Assembly (NCBI GenBank): GCA_964544265.1
Contig: CAZJBD010000018.1
Coordinates: 1 to 22,859, forward strand
DNA length: 22,859 bases
Direction of reading: 5' to 3'
Source: JALHVH01 sp964544265
Lineage (GTDB): Bacteria; Acidobacteriota; Aminicenantia; Aminicenantales; Saccharicenantaceae
Part shown: in pieces, positions 8,270 to 15,592 of the stretch
How positions within the stretch are numbered: the stretch's first letter is position 1
Layout: every line of letters begins with the position of its first letter
The notes under the pieces: model-generated
Told to the model about the DNA's origin: nothing
What the model saw: the letters and a program-made list of their open reading frames with translations, nothing else
Databases searched by the model: none
Translations under genes and position numbers: made by a program

Positions 8270-9948
8270 AGTGTCGGGCTCTTGCGCCAATCTTTGTCCT
8301 TATCGTGGCCATATTCAGCCACCCGCGGGCGGCGTTCGAGGAGAAGCACGGATTCGATGCCGAGAGCGTAACCGGTGCTTCGCGGATTCTTTCCAACGCA
8401 TTCAAGCCGGAACGTATGTATCCCGGGATTCGGCCAGAAGTCGAGGAGCTGAAATTCCCGGGCGATGAGCCCATCGCTGAAGAAATCCAGCGGCTCGCCG
8501 ATCTTCACGCCGTCTACGAGCGTCTGGTAGCGGCCTCCGTCCGGCCCGCTGATCGTGTTGATCGCCAGGCGCAAAGGCTCTTTCGTCTTCACCTCGATCG
8601 GGATTTCCAGCCAAGCCCTGGCCTGCTGCGAAGGCCTATAGATTAACACGTCGCCCCCATAAAGGCCGGACGTCTGTTTGGCTACTTCACCCTCCCCATG
8701 CCGCCCGGCATCGGCAAAATCACGGGCATGAACGACCACCCTGTCCAAGCTGGGAAGGCGGCGCTCTTCGGCTCCCGGGACTCGGGCCGGGAAAGTGGGA
8801 GTTCCGGTCTGGTACCAGAAGGCCACGCTGGCATAGTCGTCCTCACGTTCATTCCAACTGGTGGCCTTGTAATCGGGATTCTCGTCTTCGGATATCCAGC
8901 CCATATGCTCCAGCGTTACCTTGATGCCGGTATTGAATATGATGGGATCGTTGAGATGCCAGCGGTAGGCGCTGGTGCGCCCGCCGATCGCTCTTTGATC
9001 GTAAAAAGGAACGCCGAAGTAAGGCGTTTTCGCAGTCTCGAGTCCCCAGGCCGAAAGGATATAATCTTCGGTTCCCGTGCCCCAGATCGAAGGCTTCGTT
9101 TCCCCGTCTATGTAAATCTTCTCGTCTCCCTCGCCGAACCAGGACGGGCTGCGCATCCTCACGCCCAGGACTGTGCCGACATAGTGGCCCTTGCCGGTCG
9201 TTTCCAGGAGGACATAATCCTGACCCTTTCGGACAGGATATTCCTGGCGATATTGGGCGTAGAAATATGGTGTGTCCTTCGGGAGCCTATCGAGCTGGAT
9301 CCAGTCGATGTTGTAATAGAGGAGGCTGAGGGGCTTGCTGCTCTGGTTCTCGATCTCGATTCTGGCGGATTTCCGGAAGGGCATGCGCCAGTAACAATTG
9401 TAGGAATCTGCTCCTTCGACGATGACAGGAATGCTAATGACTTCAGTGCGTTTGCCGAAGCAGTTGGCGAAGAAGTCGCCGACCGGCGCCTCAACCGCCG
9501 GGTTCGAGTTCCCGTCCCAGTACATCCGGAGCATGAGCTCTTGGTGGTCGGCCGAGCCCAGGGGGGCCCAGTCTTCGGGGTCCGGACCGAGAAAGGTGAT
9601 CCAAATGTGGGTTATGACGCCCGGGCCCTGAGCCTCGAGCAGGACATGGGTGCCGTTTGGAGGGACGTTGAAGTTGTCCCAGTTGCTCTGGACGTCAGAA
9701 TCTCCGCGCGGATCGGCCGAGGGATCGTATCGGCGCTCGCCCGCGTTCCGGTCTCCGTCGGGGCCGCGGCGCAGTTCTCCCATGCGCATAGTGGAGGTTG
9801 CCCGCATCGAGCGTCCCTTTTGAGGCTTAGCCAGGCTGTCGAGGAGGCCGCCCTTCGGCCCGGCGGCGTCTTCTTCCCGGCAGCCGAATGACAAGAAAAA
9901 AATGGCCAGCGTTATCATCGCGAGGATGCGCGTTTTGCAGGGATTCAT
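8260..9948 (-). CDS. GH172-type (DUF2961) glycoside hydrolase lipoprotein
   Basis: The 562-residue protein begins MNPCKTRILAMITLAIFFLS followed by FGC, a lipoprotein signal with the lipid-bearing Cys23. The body matches the DUF2961 family, now glycoside hydrolase family 172, whose characterised members act on fructofuranosides (difructose anhydride) or D-arabinofuranosides. Landmarks are GPGVITHIWITF, SFGEGDEKIYIDGE-like text (here WFGEGDEKIYIDGE) and SIWGTGTEDY, whose Glu is the family's catalytic-region acid. A C-terminal beta-rich part follows. GAGGAGG lies just upstream of the ATG and a TATAAT promoter precedes it, so it is probably a single-gene transcript. It likely trims furanoside chains at the cell surface; the sugar is not determinable here. 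The very C-terminus overlaps the yfcC remnant on the other strand. Confidence 0.85.
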   Translation of the reverse strand: MNPCKTRILAMITLAIFFLSFGCREEDAAGPKGGLLDSLAKPQKGRSMRATSTMRMGELRRGPDGDRNAGERRYDPSADPRGDSDVQSNWDNFNVPPNGTHVLLEAQGPGVITHIWITFLGPDPEDWAPLGSADHQELMLRMYWDGNSNPAVEAPVGDFFANCFGKRTEVISIPVIVEGADSYNCYWRMPFRKSARIEIENQSSKPLSLLYYNIDWIQLDRLPKDTPYFYAQYRQEYPVRKGQDYVLLETTGKGHYVGTVLGVRMRSPSWFGEGDEKIYIDGETKPSIWGTGTEDYILSAWGLETAKTPYFGVPFYDQRAIGGRTSAYRWHLNDPIIFNTGIKVTLEHMGWISEDENPDYKATSWNEREDDYASVAFWYQTGTPTFPARVPGAEERRLPSLDRVVVHARDFADAGRHGEGEVAKQTSGLYGGDVLIYRPSQQARAWLEIPIEVKTKEPLRLAINTISGPDGGRYQTLVDGVKIGEPLDFFSDGLIAREFQLLDFWPNPGIHTFRLECVGKNPRSTGYALGIESVLLLERRPRVAEYGHDKDKDWRKSPTLYD

Positions 9949-9975
9949 CGAAACCTCCTCTCTTCCGGAAGGGCG

Positions 9976-10004
9976 ATTATATGCCCAATAGAGGACGGCT
10001 ACAA
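9976..10004 (-). promoter_or_regulatory. Promoter of the GH172-type lipoprotein gene
   Basis: Read on the minus strand, TTGTAG and a perfect TATAAT are 17 bases apart, about 30-50 bases before the start codon and just ahead of the GAGGAGG site. The -35 is weak (three of six). GGGC/GCCC arms flank the -10 (9971-9986) and could be an operator, but are short. Confidence 0.5.
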
Positions 10005-10081
10005 GAATGGAGGAGCGTCCGGCGTCATTTCATAAGACGATAGTGTTAAAAAGCGTTGACGGTCGGCCGCTGAATAGGTGC

Positions 10082-10522
10082 CTATTCTTTTTTATCAACT
10101 GTTTTCTCGGCTTTAAGAGAAATCTTGCCTTGCCGGGAAAGGCGGCTGAGAAAGTAGTTCGCGCTATCTCTGGAAAGTTTGAAATGAGCGGCAATCTCAT
10201 CGGCGTTTGTCGACTTGGATTCTTGGACGAAATGCAGGATTTCCTCTTCGATCTGTGCTGCCCATTCCTCGAATAGCCCGCGTACTTCCGGAGTCGCGAA
10301 GGTGGCCAGATCAGAGGCCCGGCCGATAGTTGCCATCATCTTCCGGCACATATCCCAGGGAGCATTGCCCTCTTCTCCCTCGCCTCCGCAGCCCATCATC
10401 CGGCCCATCATCCCCGCCATGGGGAATTCCTGGCCGGACATGAACTTTTTCATCATCTCCTGCCGTTCCTTGGGGTTCATATTTTCGAACCATTTGTCGG
10501 CCATTTTTTCTTTTAATCCCAT
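10082..10522 (-). CDS. Met/Cys-rich protein with C-terminal winged-helix domain
   Basis: The protein has 146 residues. The N-terminal third, MGLKEKMADKWFENM, is amphipathic and is followed by a Met/Gly/Cys-rich patch (FPMAGMMGRMMGCGGEG, residues 33-49) and a second Cys at 59. Such patches often bind soft metals, but I know of no proof for this family. Residues about 98-135 (TNADEIAAHFKLSRDSANYF and on) look like a winged helix-turn-helix. It follows the ArsR gene by 19 bases with a good AGGAGG site, so the two are co-transcribed, and it may be a co-regulator or metal sensor accessory. No precise family name is offered. Confidence 0.7.
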   Translation of the reverse strand: MGLKEKMADKWFENMNPKERQEMMKKFMSGQEFPMAGMMGRMMGCGGEGEEGNAPWDMCRKMMATIGRASDLATFATPEVRGLFEEWAAQIEEEILHFVQESKSTNADEIAAHFKLSRDSANYFLSRLSRQGKISLKAEKTVDKKE

Positions 10523-10541
10523 GGGATTTCCTCCTGGTCAT

Positions 10542-10880
10542 TTATTGGCCCTGGTCCATCCAGGGCGGACAGCAAAACGTCCTCTTGATTCTTTGGTCTT
10601 TCTGGAATTGGGCGGCGATTTCGGCGCATAACCCCAGAGCATCCAGCAGCCGACTGTCCTTGAGCCGGTGGTAGATGAAAGGCCCCTCGCGCTCAGTTTC
10701 TAGGATCGCCTGAGCCCGCATCAGGCGGAGGTGGTGAGAGACAAGAGGCTGGGAGAGGCCGGTCGCATCCACAATTTCCGATACAGAACAGCGTCCGCGG
10801 CCGACGACCTTGATAATACGCAGGCGGTTGGCATCGGCCAGTGTCTGGAAGAACAATTGGAGTTTGGTCATGTCTTCCAT
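10542..10880 (-). CDS. ArsR-family transcriptional repressor
   Basis: This 112-residue regulator has the typical ArsR/SmtB winged-helix fold. LFFQTLADANRLRIIKVV forms the first helices, SEIVDATGLSQPLVSHHLRL the helix-turn-helix (about residues 34-53), and REGPFIYHRL the beta-wing. The classical metal-binding ELCVCDL motif is replaced by GRCSVSEIV with a single Cys31. Other cysteines are Cys85 and a terminal pair Cys103-Cys104 (TFCCPPW), which could sense thiol-reactive metals or redox state; this is inference. A palindrome lies between its promoter and start, so it probably represses itself and perhaps the divergent gene. The ribosome site before the ATG at 10880 is weak; an ATG three codons in is an alternative start. 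Confidence 0.88.
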   Translation of the reverse strand: MEDMTKLQLFFQTLADANRLRIIKVVGRGRCSVSEIVDATGLSQPLVSHHLRLMRAQAILETEREGPFIYHRLKDSRLLDALGLCAEIAAQFQKDQRIKRTFCCPPWMDQGQ

Positions 10881-10894
10881 ATCAATGCTCGTTC

Positions 10895-10914
10895 ATATAA
10901 ATAACTATTTATAT
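10895..10914. promoter_or_regulatory. Probable ArsR operator palindrome
   Basis: ATATAAATA and TATTTATAT form a perfect inverted repeat with 9-base arms and a 2-base centre (AC). AT-rich imperfect palindromes of this layout, overlapping the -10 region of the regulator's own gene, are typical binding sites for ArsR/SmtB proteins. It lies 15 bases upstream of the arsR start and overlaps the -10 described next. Confidence 0.6.
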
Positions 10915-10941
10915 ATTAATACGCCGGATCCTCATTGTCAA
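10913..10941 (-). promoter_or_regulatory. Promoter of the arsR gene
   Basis: On the minus strand, TTGACA (10941-10936) is followed after 17 bases by TAATAT (10918-10913). The -35 is perfect and the -10 matches four of six positions. Overlap with the palindrome gives a simple autorepression model. Confidence 0.55.
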
Positions 10942-10957
10942 GAAATATTTTTTATTA

Positions 10958-10987
10958 TTGACATCATTTGTCCGCCGGTCCTATAGT
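10958..10987 (+). promoter_or_regulatory. Promoter of the QueG-like gene
   Basis: TTGACA (10958-10963) and TATAGT (10982-10987) are 18 bases apart, about 60 bases ahead of the start codon. The -35 elements of this and the arsR promoter lie back to back, only 16 bases apart, so regulator binding or polymerase occupancy on one side may affect the other. Confidence 0.6.
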
Positions 10988-11049
10988 CGTTTGGCGATGA
11001 CAATTCTTACACGGGCAGAAAGAGTATTAAGAAAAGAGAGGCCGAGGGA

Positions 11050-12099
11050 ATGGCGGGCGATTTGACTTCGAAAATCGAGCATTACGCCCTGGGTCAGGGA
11101 ATCGATGTCTTCGGGATCACCTCGGCCGAACCTTTTATCAGGAACGGAGAAGTCATCGACCCTAAAGAACTTCTGGCGGATGCCCGATCGATCGTCGTCA
11201 CCGGATTTTTCATGAAAGAGGATGATCCCGTCCTTCCCGTTCCTCCTGATCGGCCGAGGGGCCGCTTTTCGTCGGCTTACAACGTCGGGGCTTTTACGGC
11301 CATGGAAGCATACTATTTCAACACTCTGCGGCGGTTCCTGGAGGAGGAGGGGTTCAAAGCCGTCTTGAACAATAAATACAGGATCCCGGACAAGCTGGCT
11401 GCAGTCCGGGCAGGGCTGGGGCGTTATGGCAAGAATTCGGTCATCCTGACGGAAAAGTTCGGATCGTGCGTGATGTTTGTCACGGTTGTAACCGACGCCC
11501 CGCTCGAGCCGGCCGCCTTGCCCATGGAAGGGGACACGTGCGGGACGTGTGATCTATGCTTGCGGTCTTGCCCGACAAATGCCTTCCCGGCCCCGTATAA
11601 AATAAACCGCAGGTTGTGCATCACGAACTGGCTATGGGGTAAATTCATCCCGGCCGCCCTGCGCGAAAAACAGGAGAACCGACTCTTTGGCTGCGGCGAG
11701 TGTGTCCGGGTTTGCCCGAAAAACAGGAAGCTCAAGCCGCGAAGATGCTATCCCGTCCCGTTGGAAAATGTCGAGGATTGTCCTGAACTTATCCCCTTGG
11801 CCGCCGCGGACGCGGAGCATTATAAGAAGGTCTTTGCGAGGTTTCCGCTTCGAGCGGGCGTTAACGCCCTGCGGGGGAACGTCATCATTGCCCTTGGGAA
11901 CACGGCAAATGATTCAGCGGTCGAGCCTCTTAGCCAAACGCTCCAGCATTCTAAACCGCAGATTCGGGCCTATTCCGCCTGGGCTTTAGGACGGATCGGC
12001 GGCACAGGAGCTCGCTGGCACCTGCTCCATGCGAAATCTTCTGAGACGGAACCCAGCGTCCTTGAGGAAATCGAATTCGCCCTCCGTTCATCCGCCTAA
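11050..12099 (+). CDS. QueG-like double-[4Fe-4S] protein with HEAT-type C-terminus
   Basis: This 349-residue protein resembles epoxyqueuosine reductase (QueG), an enzyme of tRNA queuosine synthesis that uses cobalamin and two [4Fe-4S] clusters. Visible are AAVRAGLGRYGKNS (cobalamin-domain landmark, about residue 117-130), CGTCDLCLRSCP (Cys164, 167, 170, 174), Cys190 and CGECVRVCP (Cys215, 218, 222). Residues 270-349 form HEAT-like helical repeats (VIIALGNTANDSAVEPL, YSAWALGRIGG). In place of the DTGP-type stretch that precedes AERAGLG in QueG, as I recall it, the protein has YRIPDKLAAVRAGLG, so it may be a QueG-like paralogue with another redox role and not QueG itself. A promoter sits directly upstream, divergent from arsR. 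It is transcribed alone and ends just before a converging gene pair. Confidence 0.8.
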   Translation: MAGDLTSKIEHYALGQGIDVFGITSAEPFIRNGEVIDPKELLADARSIVVTGFFMKEDDPVLPVPPDRPRGRFSSAYNVGAFTAMEAYYFNTLRRFLEEEGFKAVLNNKYRIPDKLAAVRAGLGRYGKNSVILTEKFGSCVMFVTVVTDAPLEPAALPMEGDTCGTCDLCLRSCPTNAFPAPYKINRRLCITNWLWGKFIPAALREKQENRLFGCGECVRVCPKNRKLKPRRCYPVPLENVEDCPELIPLAAADAEHYKKVFARFPLRAGVNALRGNVIIALGNTANDSAVEPLSQTLQHSKPQIRAYSAWALGRIGGTGARWHLLHAKSSETEPSVLEEIEFALRSSA

Positions 12100-12156
12100 T
12101 GCCGACGATTGTGTTGGCGAAATCTTCCTTTTGGACTCAAAAATACGGACTGGGTG

Positions 12157-12660
12157 CTAAAACCGGATCAGCTTTCGGATGGCATCTCTGATATGGGGAT
12201 CGTTATAAATCGTGTGGGCTCCGAGCGCGAGGCCGCCGACGGCATAGGTTCCGATGGCGATCCCTCCCACGGCCAGGTAGCCGGTTGCGATTCCGCCGAT
12301 GCCGACGCCGATCCCGAAAGCCATCCCGGCCAAGCATACGATGCCGAGACCGATGCCGGCGAGGGTGAAGATTCCGGCGGCAAATCCTCCGATCGCGACA
12401 ATCCCGAGGGCAACGTTGCCGATGGCGATAACGCCCCGGGCCGGCTTGAAGCCTCCTCCCCACGCCGGGCCATAGACAATGTGGACGAGCGGCAGGCCCA
12501 GAAACGTTTTCGAGGACTTGTATTCATAGACCAGAGGGCGAACGAGTCCGCCCGCTCCGCTTGGCGAGCTTTTTTCTTTCATGGGGTATCCACAACCCGG
12601 GCAGGCGTCGGCTTGATCGCTGATTTCACGGCCGCATTCCCGACAATGGATAAGAGCCAT
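12157..12660 (-). CDS. Zinc-ribbon protein with glycine-rich decapeptide repeats
   Basis: The 167-residue protein opens with a zinc ribbon (Cys6, Cys9, Cys20, Cys23 in CRECG and CPGCG). A linker and the segment YEYKSSKTFLGLPLVHIVYG follow. Residues about 77-147 consist of ten-residue hydrophobic units with glycines at fixed places, such as IVAIGGFAAG, YLAVGGIAIG and TYAVGGLALG. This could be a membrane-embedded helical bundle or a stacked beta-structure; sequence alone does not decide. A short charged tail ends the protein. AGGAGG is placed ideally before the ATG and overlaps the stop of the GyrI-like gene, so the two are translated from one message. No function is known to me. Confidence 0.75.
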   Translation of the reverse strand: MALIHCRECGREISDQADACPGCGYPMKEKSSPSGAGGLVRPLVYEYKSSKTFLGLPLVHIVYGPAWGGGFKPARGVIAIGNVALGIVAIGGFAAGIFTLAGIGLGIVCLAGMAFGIGVGIGGIATGYLAVGGIAIGTYAVGGLALGAHTIYNDPHIRDAIRKLIRF

Positions 12661-12670
12661 GAAGGACCTC

Positions 12671-13234
12671 CTATTTTTTGACGACAGGAATCCAGATTTC
12701 GGTGCGGAGTTCCTCGGGCTTGACCTGCATGGGGTTATTCAGGTAGCGCTCCATGAGAGGTTTATCCGCAGCATAACCTTGGGAGTCAATCCATGCCGCG
12801 AGCTTTTCGATTGTCTCTCCCACTTTCTGGTAGGGTCCAACATGAGTGGCCGAGGCGATAAGAGTGTGGCTCCAGACTTTCTTAACAAGCGGTGCCTGGG
12901 GCGTCGTCTGTTCCGTGACGATGAACCCGACTTCCCAGGAAAAGTCCTTGGAGTCGGCCGTGGTGAGGATACTGTAATAAACGGCTACCATGGGCCCGCG
13001 AATTGCCGAGAAGATATTCTGCTGCTGCATGGCCTGGATCAATTGACCGATGACGTTGGTCATATCAGAGATGGGGCCGGTGTGGACGATGCAACAGTAA
13101 GCGAAGGGCTGGACCTCTTTGATGGAGGCAAACTGCTCTTGGCCAGAGTCTTTGGCCCACGATAAGGTGGGAGAGACTACAAAAGATAATACGGAAAAGA
13201 GAGATATAGCCACGAGGGCGAATTTTTTGTTCAT
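12671..13234 (-). CDS. Exported GyrI-like (SRPBCC/effector-binding) domain protein
   Basis: From the ATG at 13234 the protein has 187 residues. MNKKFALVAISLFSVLSFVV, ending in PTLSWA, is a signal peptide. The mature part shows the GyrI-like/AraC effector-binding pattern: EVQPFAYCCIVHTGPISDM, an alternating strand pattern (AVYYSILTT, VGFIVTE), TLIASATHVGPYQKVGETIE and the closing PEELRTEIWIPVVK. Such domains bind small organic ligands, usually in the cytoplasm, so the export signal is unusual. AGGAGG at 13247-13242 fixes the start; 21 further in-frame codons upstream are not needed. It is the first gene of a pair with the zinc-ribbon protein. Confidence 0.82.
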   Translation of the reverse strand: MNKKFALVAISLFSVLSFVVSPTLSWAKDSGQEQFASIKEVQPFAYCCIVHTGPISDMTNVIGQLIQAMQQQNIFSAIRGPMVAVYYSILTTADSKDFSWEVGFIVTEQTTPQAPLVKKVWSHTLIASATHVGPYQKVGETIEKLAAWIDSQGYAADKPLMERYLNNPMQVKPEELRTEIWIPVVKK

Positions 13235-13338
13235 CGAAATTCCTCCTGTAAACACTGCTGACTGAACCGCATCTATTTTAGCATCCCTTGAGTCCAAAAG
13301 AAAGGGGGTGTCAGGTTCGGATGATTCCGCTTTTTTGC

Positions 13339-13367
13339 TTGAAATTCTTCCTTAGAGAAGATATTTT
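13339..13367 (+). promoter_or_regulatory. Candidate promoter of the P1 peptidase cluster
   Basis: TTGAAA (13339-13344) and TATTTT (13362-13367) are 17 bases apart, about 45 bases before the first peptidase gene. The -35 matches five of six positions and the -10 four of six. No other promoter-like pair is evident between here and 21101, consistent with one long transcript. Confidence 0.45.
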
Positions 13368-13409
13368 AGACCCTGTGCGCGGTCATCCCGGGAGCTTAAG
13401 GAGGCTGTC

Positions 13410-14579
13410 ATGAACCGTCGCGATTTTATCCGAACGACTTTGGCCGGGGCTGCCGTTCTCCCTTCCCCCCCTCCTTTTTTATACGTTCCCGGCTTAGCCG
13501 ACGAGGGTCGGAGAAAAAGACTTCGTGAGCTCGGCATCATCATCGGCGACCTGGCTCCGGGACCGTCCAACGCCATCACGGACGTCCGGGGAGTCAGGGT
13601 GGGCCATACGACGATCATCAAGGGGCAAGGCAAGGGAGCGGCACGGACTGGGGTCACCGTCCTCTTGCCCCACGAAGGCAATATCTATAACGAGCGTCTC
13701 TTCGCGTCTTCGTTCGGGCTTAACGGCTGGGGCGAAATGACCGGGCTGGCTTCAATCGAGGAGACCGGTCTTCTCGCGACTCCGATCTTCCTGACCGGGA
13801 CTTATAATGTCGGAATCGTCCAAAGCGCCGCTTTGGCCTATCTCCAGAAAACGAACCCCGAACTGGGAATCTCGGGAGGGACAGTCTACCCGGTTGTCGC
13901 CGAATGCTTTGATGATTTTTTGAGCGACACACCGAGCCGCCCGATCTCTGCGAAAGACGTTTTCTCTGCCATAGAAAACGCCTCGGGCGGGCCGGTTGTC
14001 GAGGGCGCGGTCGGAGGAGGCACCGGAATGACGTCCTTTGGCTTTAAGGGCGGCATAGGCACGTCGTCCCGAAAAACAAAAAGCGGCGCTACGGTCGGCG
14101 TTCTAGTCATGGCCAATACAGGAGGACGCAGCCAGTTGCGCATCGACGGCGCTCCCGTCGGCCGGCAAATTCGGGGTTACGAAGAATTTGAAAAACGGAC
14201 CAAGTCCATCATCCTTATTGCCGCGACCGACGCTCCGCTCCTTCCTTACCAACTGAATAAAATCGCCAAGCGGGTCGCCCTGGGCCTGGCCAAGGTGGGG
14301 GCGATTTCCGGGACAGGAAGCGGCGATATTATTCTTGCTTTCTCCACAGCCAACCGGATTCCGCGGATTCCAGGCAAGGCGGTTCAAAATATCCGGGCCG
14401 TCAACGATTTTCTCATTACGCCCCTCTATCAGGCGACCGTCGAGGCCACCCAGGAAGCCGTTCTCAACGCCTTGACCTCGGCCGAAACCGTCGTCGGCAA
14501 GAACGGCAATACGAGTTATGGGATCCCTCTCGACCAGGTCGAACGGATCATGAAAAAATACCGCGGGTTGGGGAATTAG
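13410..14579 (+). CDS. Exported P1-family (DmpA/BapA-type) aminopeptidase
   Basis: This is a 389-residue Ntn-fold peptidase of the DmpA group, whose members remove N-terminal D- or L-residues, or beta-amino acids, after cutting themselves into two chains. MNRRDFIRTTLAGAAVLP is a twin-arginine leader. The proposed nucleophile, first residue of the beta chain, is Ser266 in KSIILIAATDAPL. Partners at the spacing I recall for DmpA/BapA are Asn236 (VLVMANTGG), Ser304 and Asp306 (GTGSGDIILAFSTAN), with Asp instead of Glu at the last. The residue before Ser266 is Lys and not the usual Gly, which may affect self-cleavage. AAGGAGG precedes the ATG. A paralogue follows three bases after the stop, then a permease, so released residues could be imported. 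Confidence 0.9.
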   Translation: MNRRDFIRTTLAGAAVLPSPPPFLYVPGLADEGRRKRLRELGIIIGDLAPGPSNAITDVRGVRVGHTTIIKGQGKGAARTGVTVLLPHEGNIYNERLFASSFGLNGWGEMTGLASIEETGLLATPIFLTGTYNVGIVQSAALAYLQKTNPELGISGGTVYPVVAECFDDFLSDTPSRPISAKDVFSAIENASGGPVVEGAVGGGTGMTSFGFKGGIGTSSRKTKSGATVGVLVMANTGGRSQLRIDGAPVGRQIRGYEEFEKRTKSIILIAATDAPLLPYQLNKIAKRVALGLAKVGAISGTGSGDIILAFSTANRIPRIPGKAVQNIRAVNDFLITPLYQATVEATQEAVLNALTSAETVVGKNGNTSYGIPLDQVERIMKKYRGLGN

Positions 14580-14582
14580 GCC

Positions 14583-15584
14583 ATGCGTGGAGAAAAGAAT
14601 TCCATCACCGACGTTAGCGGGGTCAGAGTCGGCCATCTCACGTTTAAAAGGGACCTCCCGGGACCGTCGGGGGGGACAATAGCGGCCAGGACCGGCCTAA
14701 CCGCCGTCCTTCCCGCGCTCATGGAAAAAGAACTGCGTTTTTTCTTCTCCGCTCAAGCCCTAGGAGCAGGAGTGGAGATCACGGGCTTCGAAGTCAAGGA
14801 GGATTTCTGCTACCTGAATTCTCCCCTCATCATCACCAACGCCTTCAACTTGGGCAAGGCTTACAACGCCGCTCTCTCCTACGGCTTCAACTTAAAAAGG
14901 GGAGAAGTCTGGCCGCCTGTGGTCATCGGGCTCAACGACTCTTTTCTGAATGAAATGGCTGGGGAATGCCTGGAGGAGGGGGACATTCTGGATGCCTTCC
15001 GCCTGGCCACTGACGGGAAGGTCGAAGAGGGCTCGGTCGGGGCCGGGACCGGGCTCAGGGCATTGGGTGCAAAAGGCGGGATCGGCACATCCTCCCGCCG
15101 CGTTTTCATCGGGGAGGAGGAATATACCTGTGGCGTCCTGGTTGCCTCTCATTTCGGCAACGGGCCCGTAACGAATGGGAAGCCTCCCGCCGAACGAGGG
15201 GGCGAAAATGAGGGGGCCCTTATCTTGATCACCGCAACGGATATTCCGCTTCTCCCGCACGAGCTCCGAAGAATCACCAGGAGCTTGGTCTCACGGATGG
15301 ATGCCTCCATCCCTTCGGGAAGCTTTTCGGATGCCGTCCTGGGCGCGACCTTCACCACGGCCAATGCCATGACGATATCTGAAGAAGGGCCGATGGAATT
15401 CGATTTCCGATCCGTTGCCGATATCCATCTCGAGAGAATCGCCGAAGCCGTCCTCGGGGCGGCGGAGGAAGCCGTCGTCCACTCTCTTCTTCAAGCCCGG
15501 CCGATCCGGGGAAAATCCGGCCGCACTCTGGAGACCATCTCTCCGGAGCGGCTGGCCGGGATCTTTAAGAGAAAGGAAGCCTGA
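14583..15584 (+). CDS. P1-family peptidase paralogue, probably catalytically inactive
   Basis: This 333-residue relative of the preceding peptidase has no signal peptide and is expected in the cytoplasm. The fold landmarks are kept: NSITDVSGVRVGHLTF, EEGSVGAGTGLRALGAKGG, ALILITATDIPLLPHELRR and TFTTANAM. At the family's catalytic positions it differs everywhere I can align it: Ala212 replaces the nucleophilic Ser (G-ALILITATD), His190 replaces Asn (VLVASHFG), and the SGD triplet is replaced in SFSDAVLGATF. It may therefore be a pseudoenzyme that binds peptides or pairs with an active subunit, or have a different mechanism. Its start follows the upstream stop after three bases. Confidence 0.85.
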   Translation: MRGEKNSITDVSGVRVGHLTFKRDLPGPSGGTIAARTGLTAVLPALMEKELRFFFSAQALGAGVEITGFEVKEDFCYLNSPLIITNAFNLGKAYNAALSYGFNLKRGEVWPPVVIGLNDSFLNEMAGECLEEGDILDAFRLATDGKVEEGSVGAGTGLRALGAKGGIGTSSRRVFIGEEEYTCGVLVASHFGNGPVTNGKPPAERGGENEGALILITATDIPLLPHELRRITRSLVSRMDASIPSGSFSDAVLGATFTTANAMTISEEGPMEFDFRSVADIHLERIAEAVLGAAEEAVVHSLLQARPIRGKSGRTLETISPERLAGIFKRKEA

Positions 15585-15592
15585 TTCACGCT

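Noticed and set aside
8698..9891. Long plus-strand open frame of 397 codons
   Set aside because: It lies wholly antisense to the GH172-type lipoprotein, which has a signal peptide, family motifs, ribosome site and promoter; the antisense product shows no recognisable motif.
10072..10093. Perfect hairpin (GAATAGG/CCTATTC) followed by six T on the plus strand
   Set aside because: It looks like an intrinsic terminator on the plus strand, but no plus-strand gene ends there; on the minus strand, where the winged-helix gene ends, the T-run is on the wrong side. The two-base centre also strains the stem.
12109..12681. Asp/Gly-rich plus-strand frame resembling an acidic calcium-binding repeat protein
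   Set aside because: It is the mirror of the glycine-rich decapeptide repeats of the minus-strand zinc-ribbon gene; the repeat pattern is inherited from that gene.
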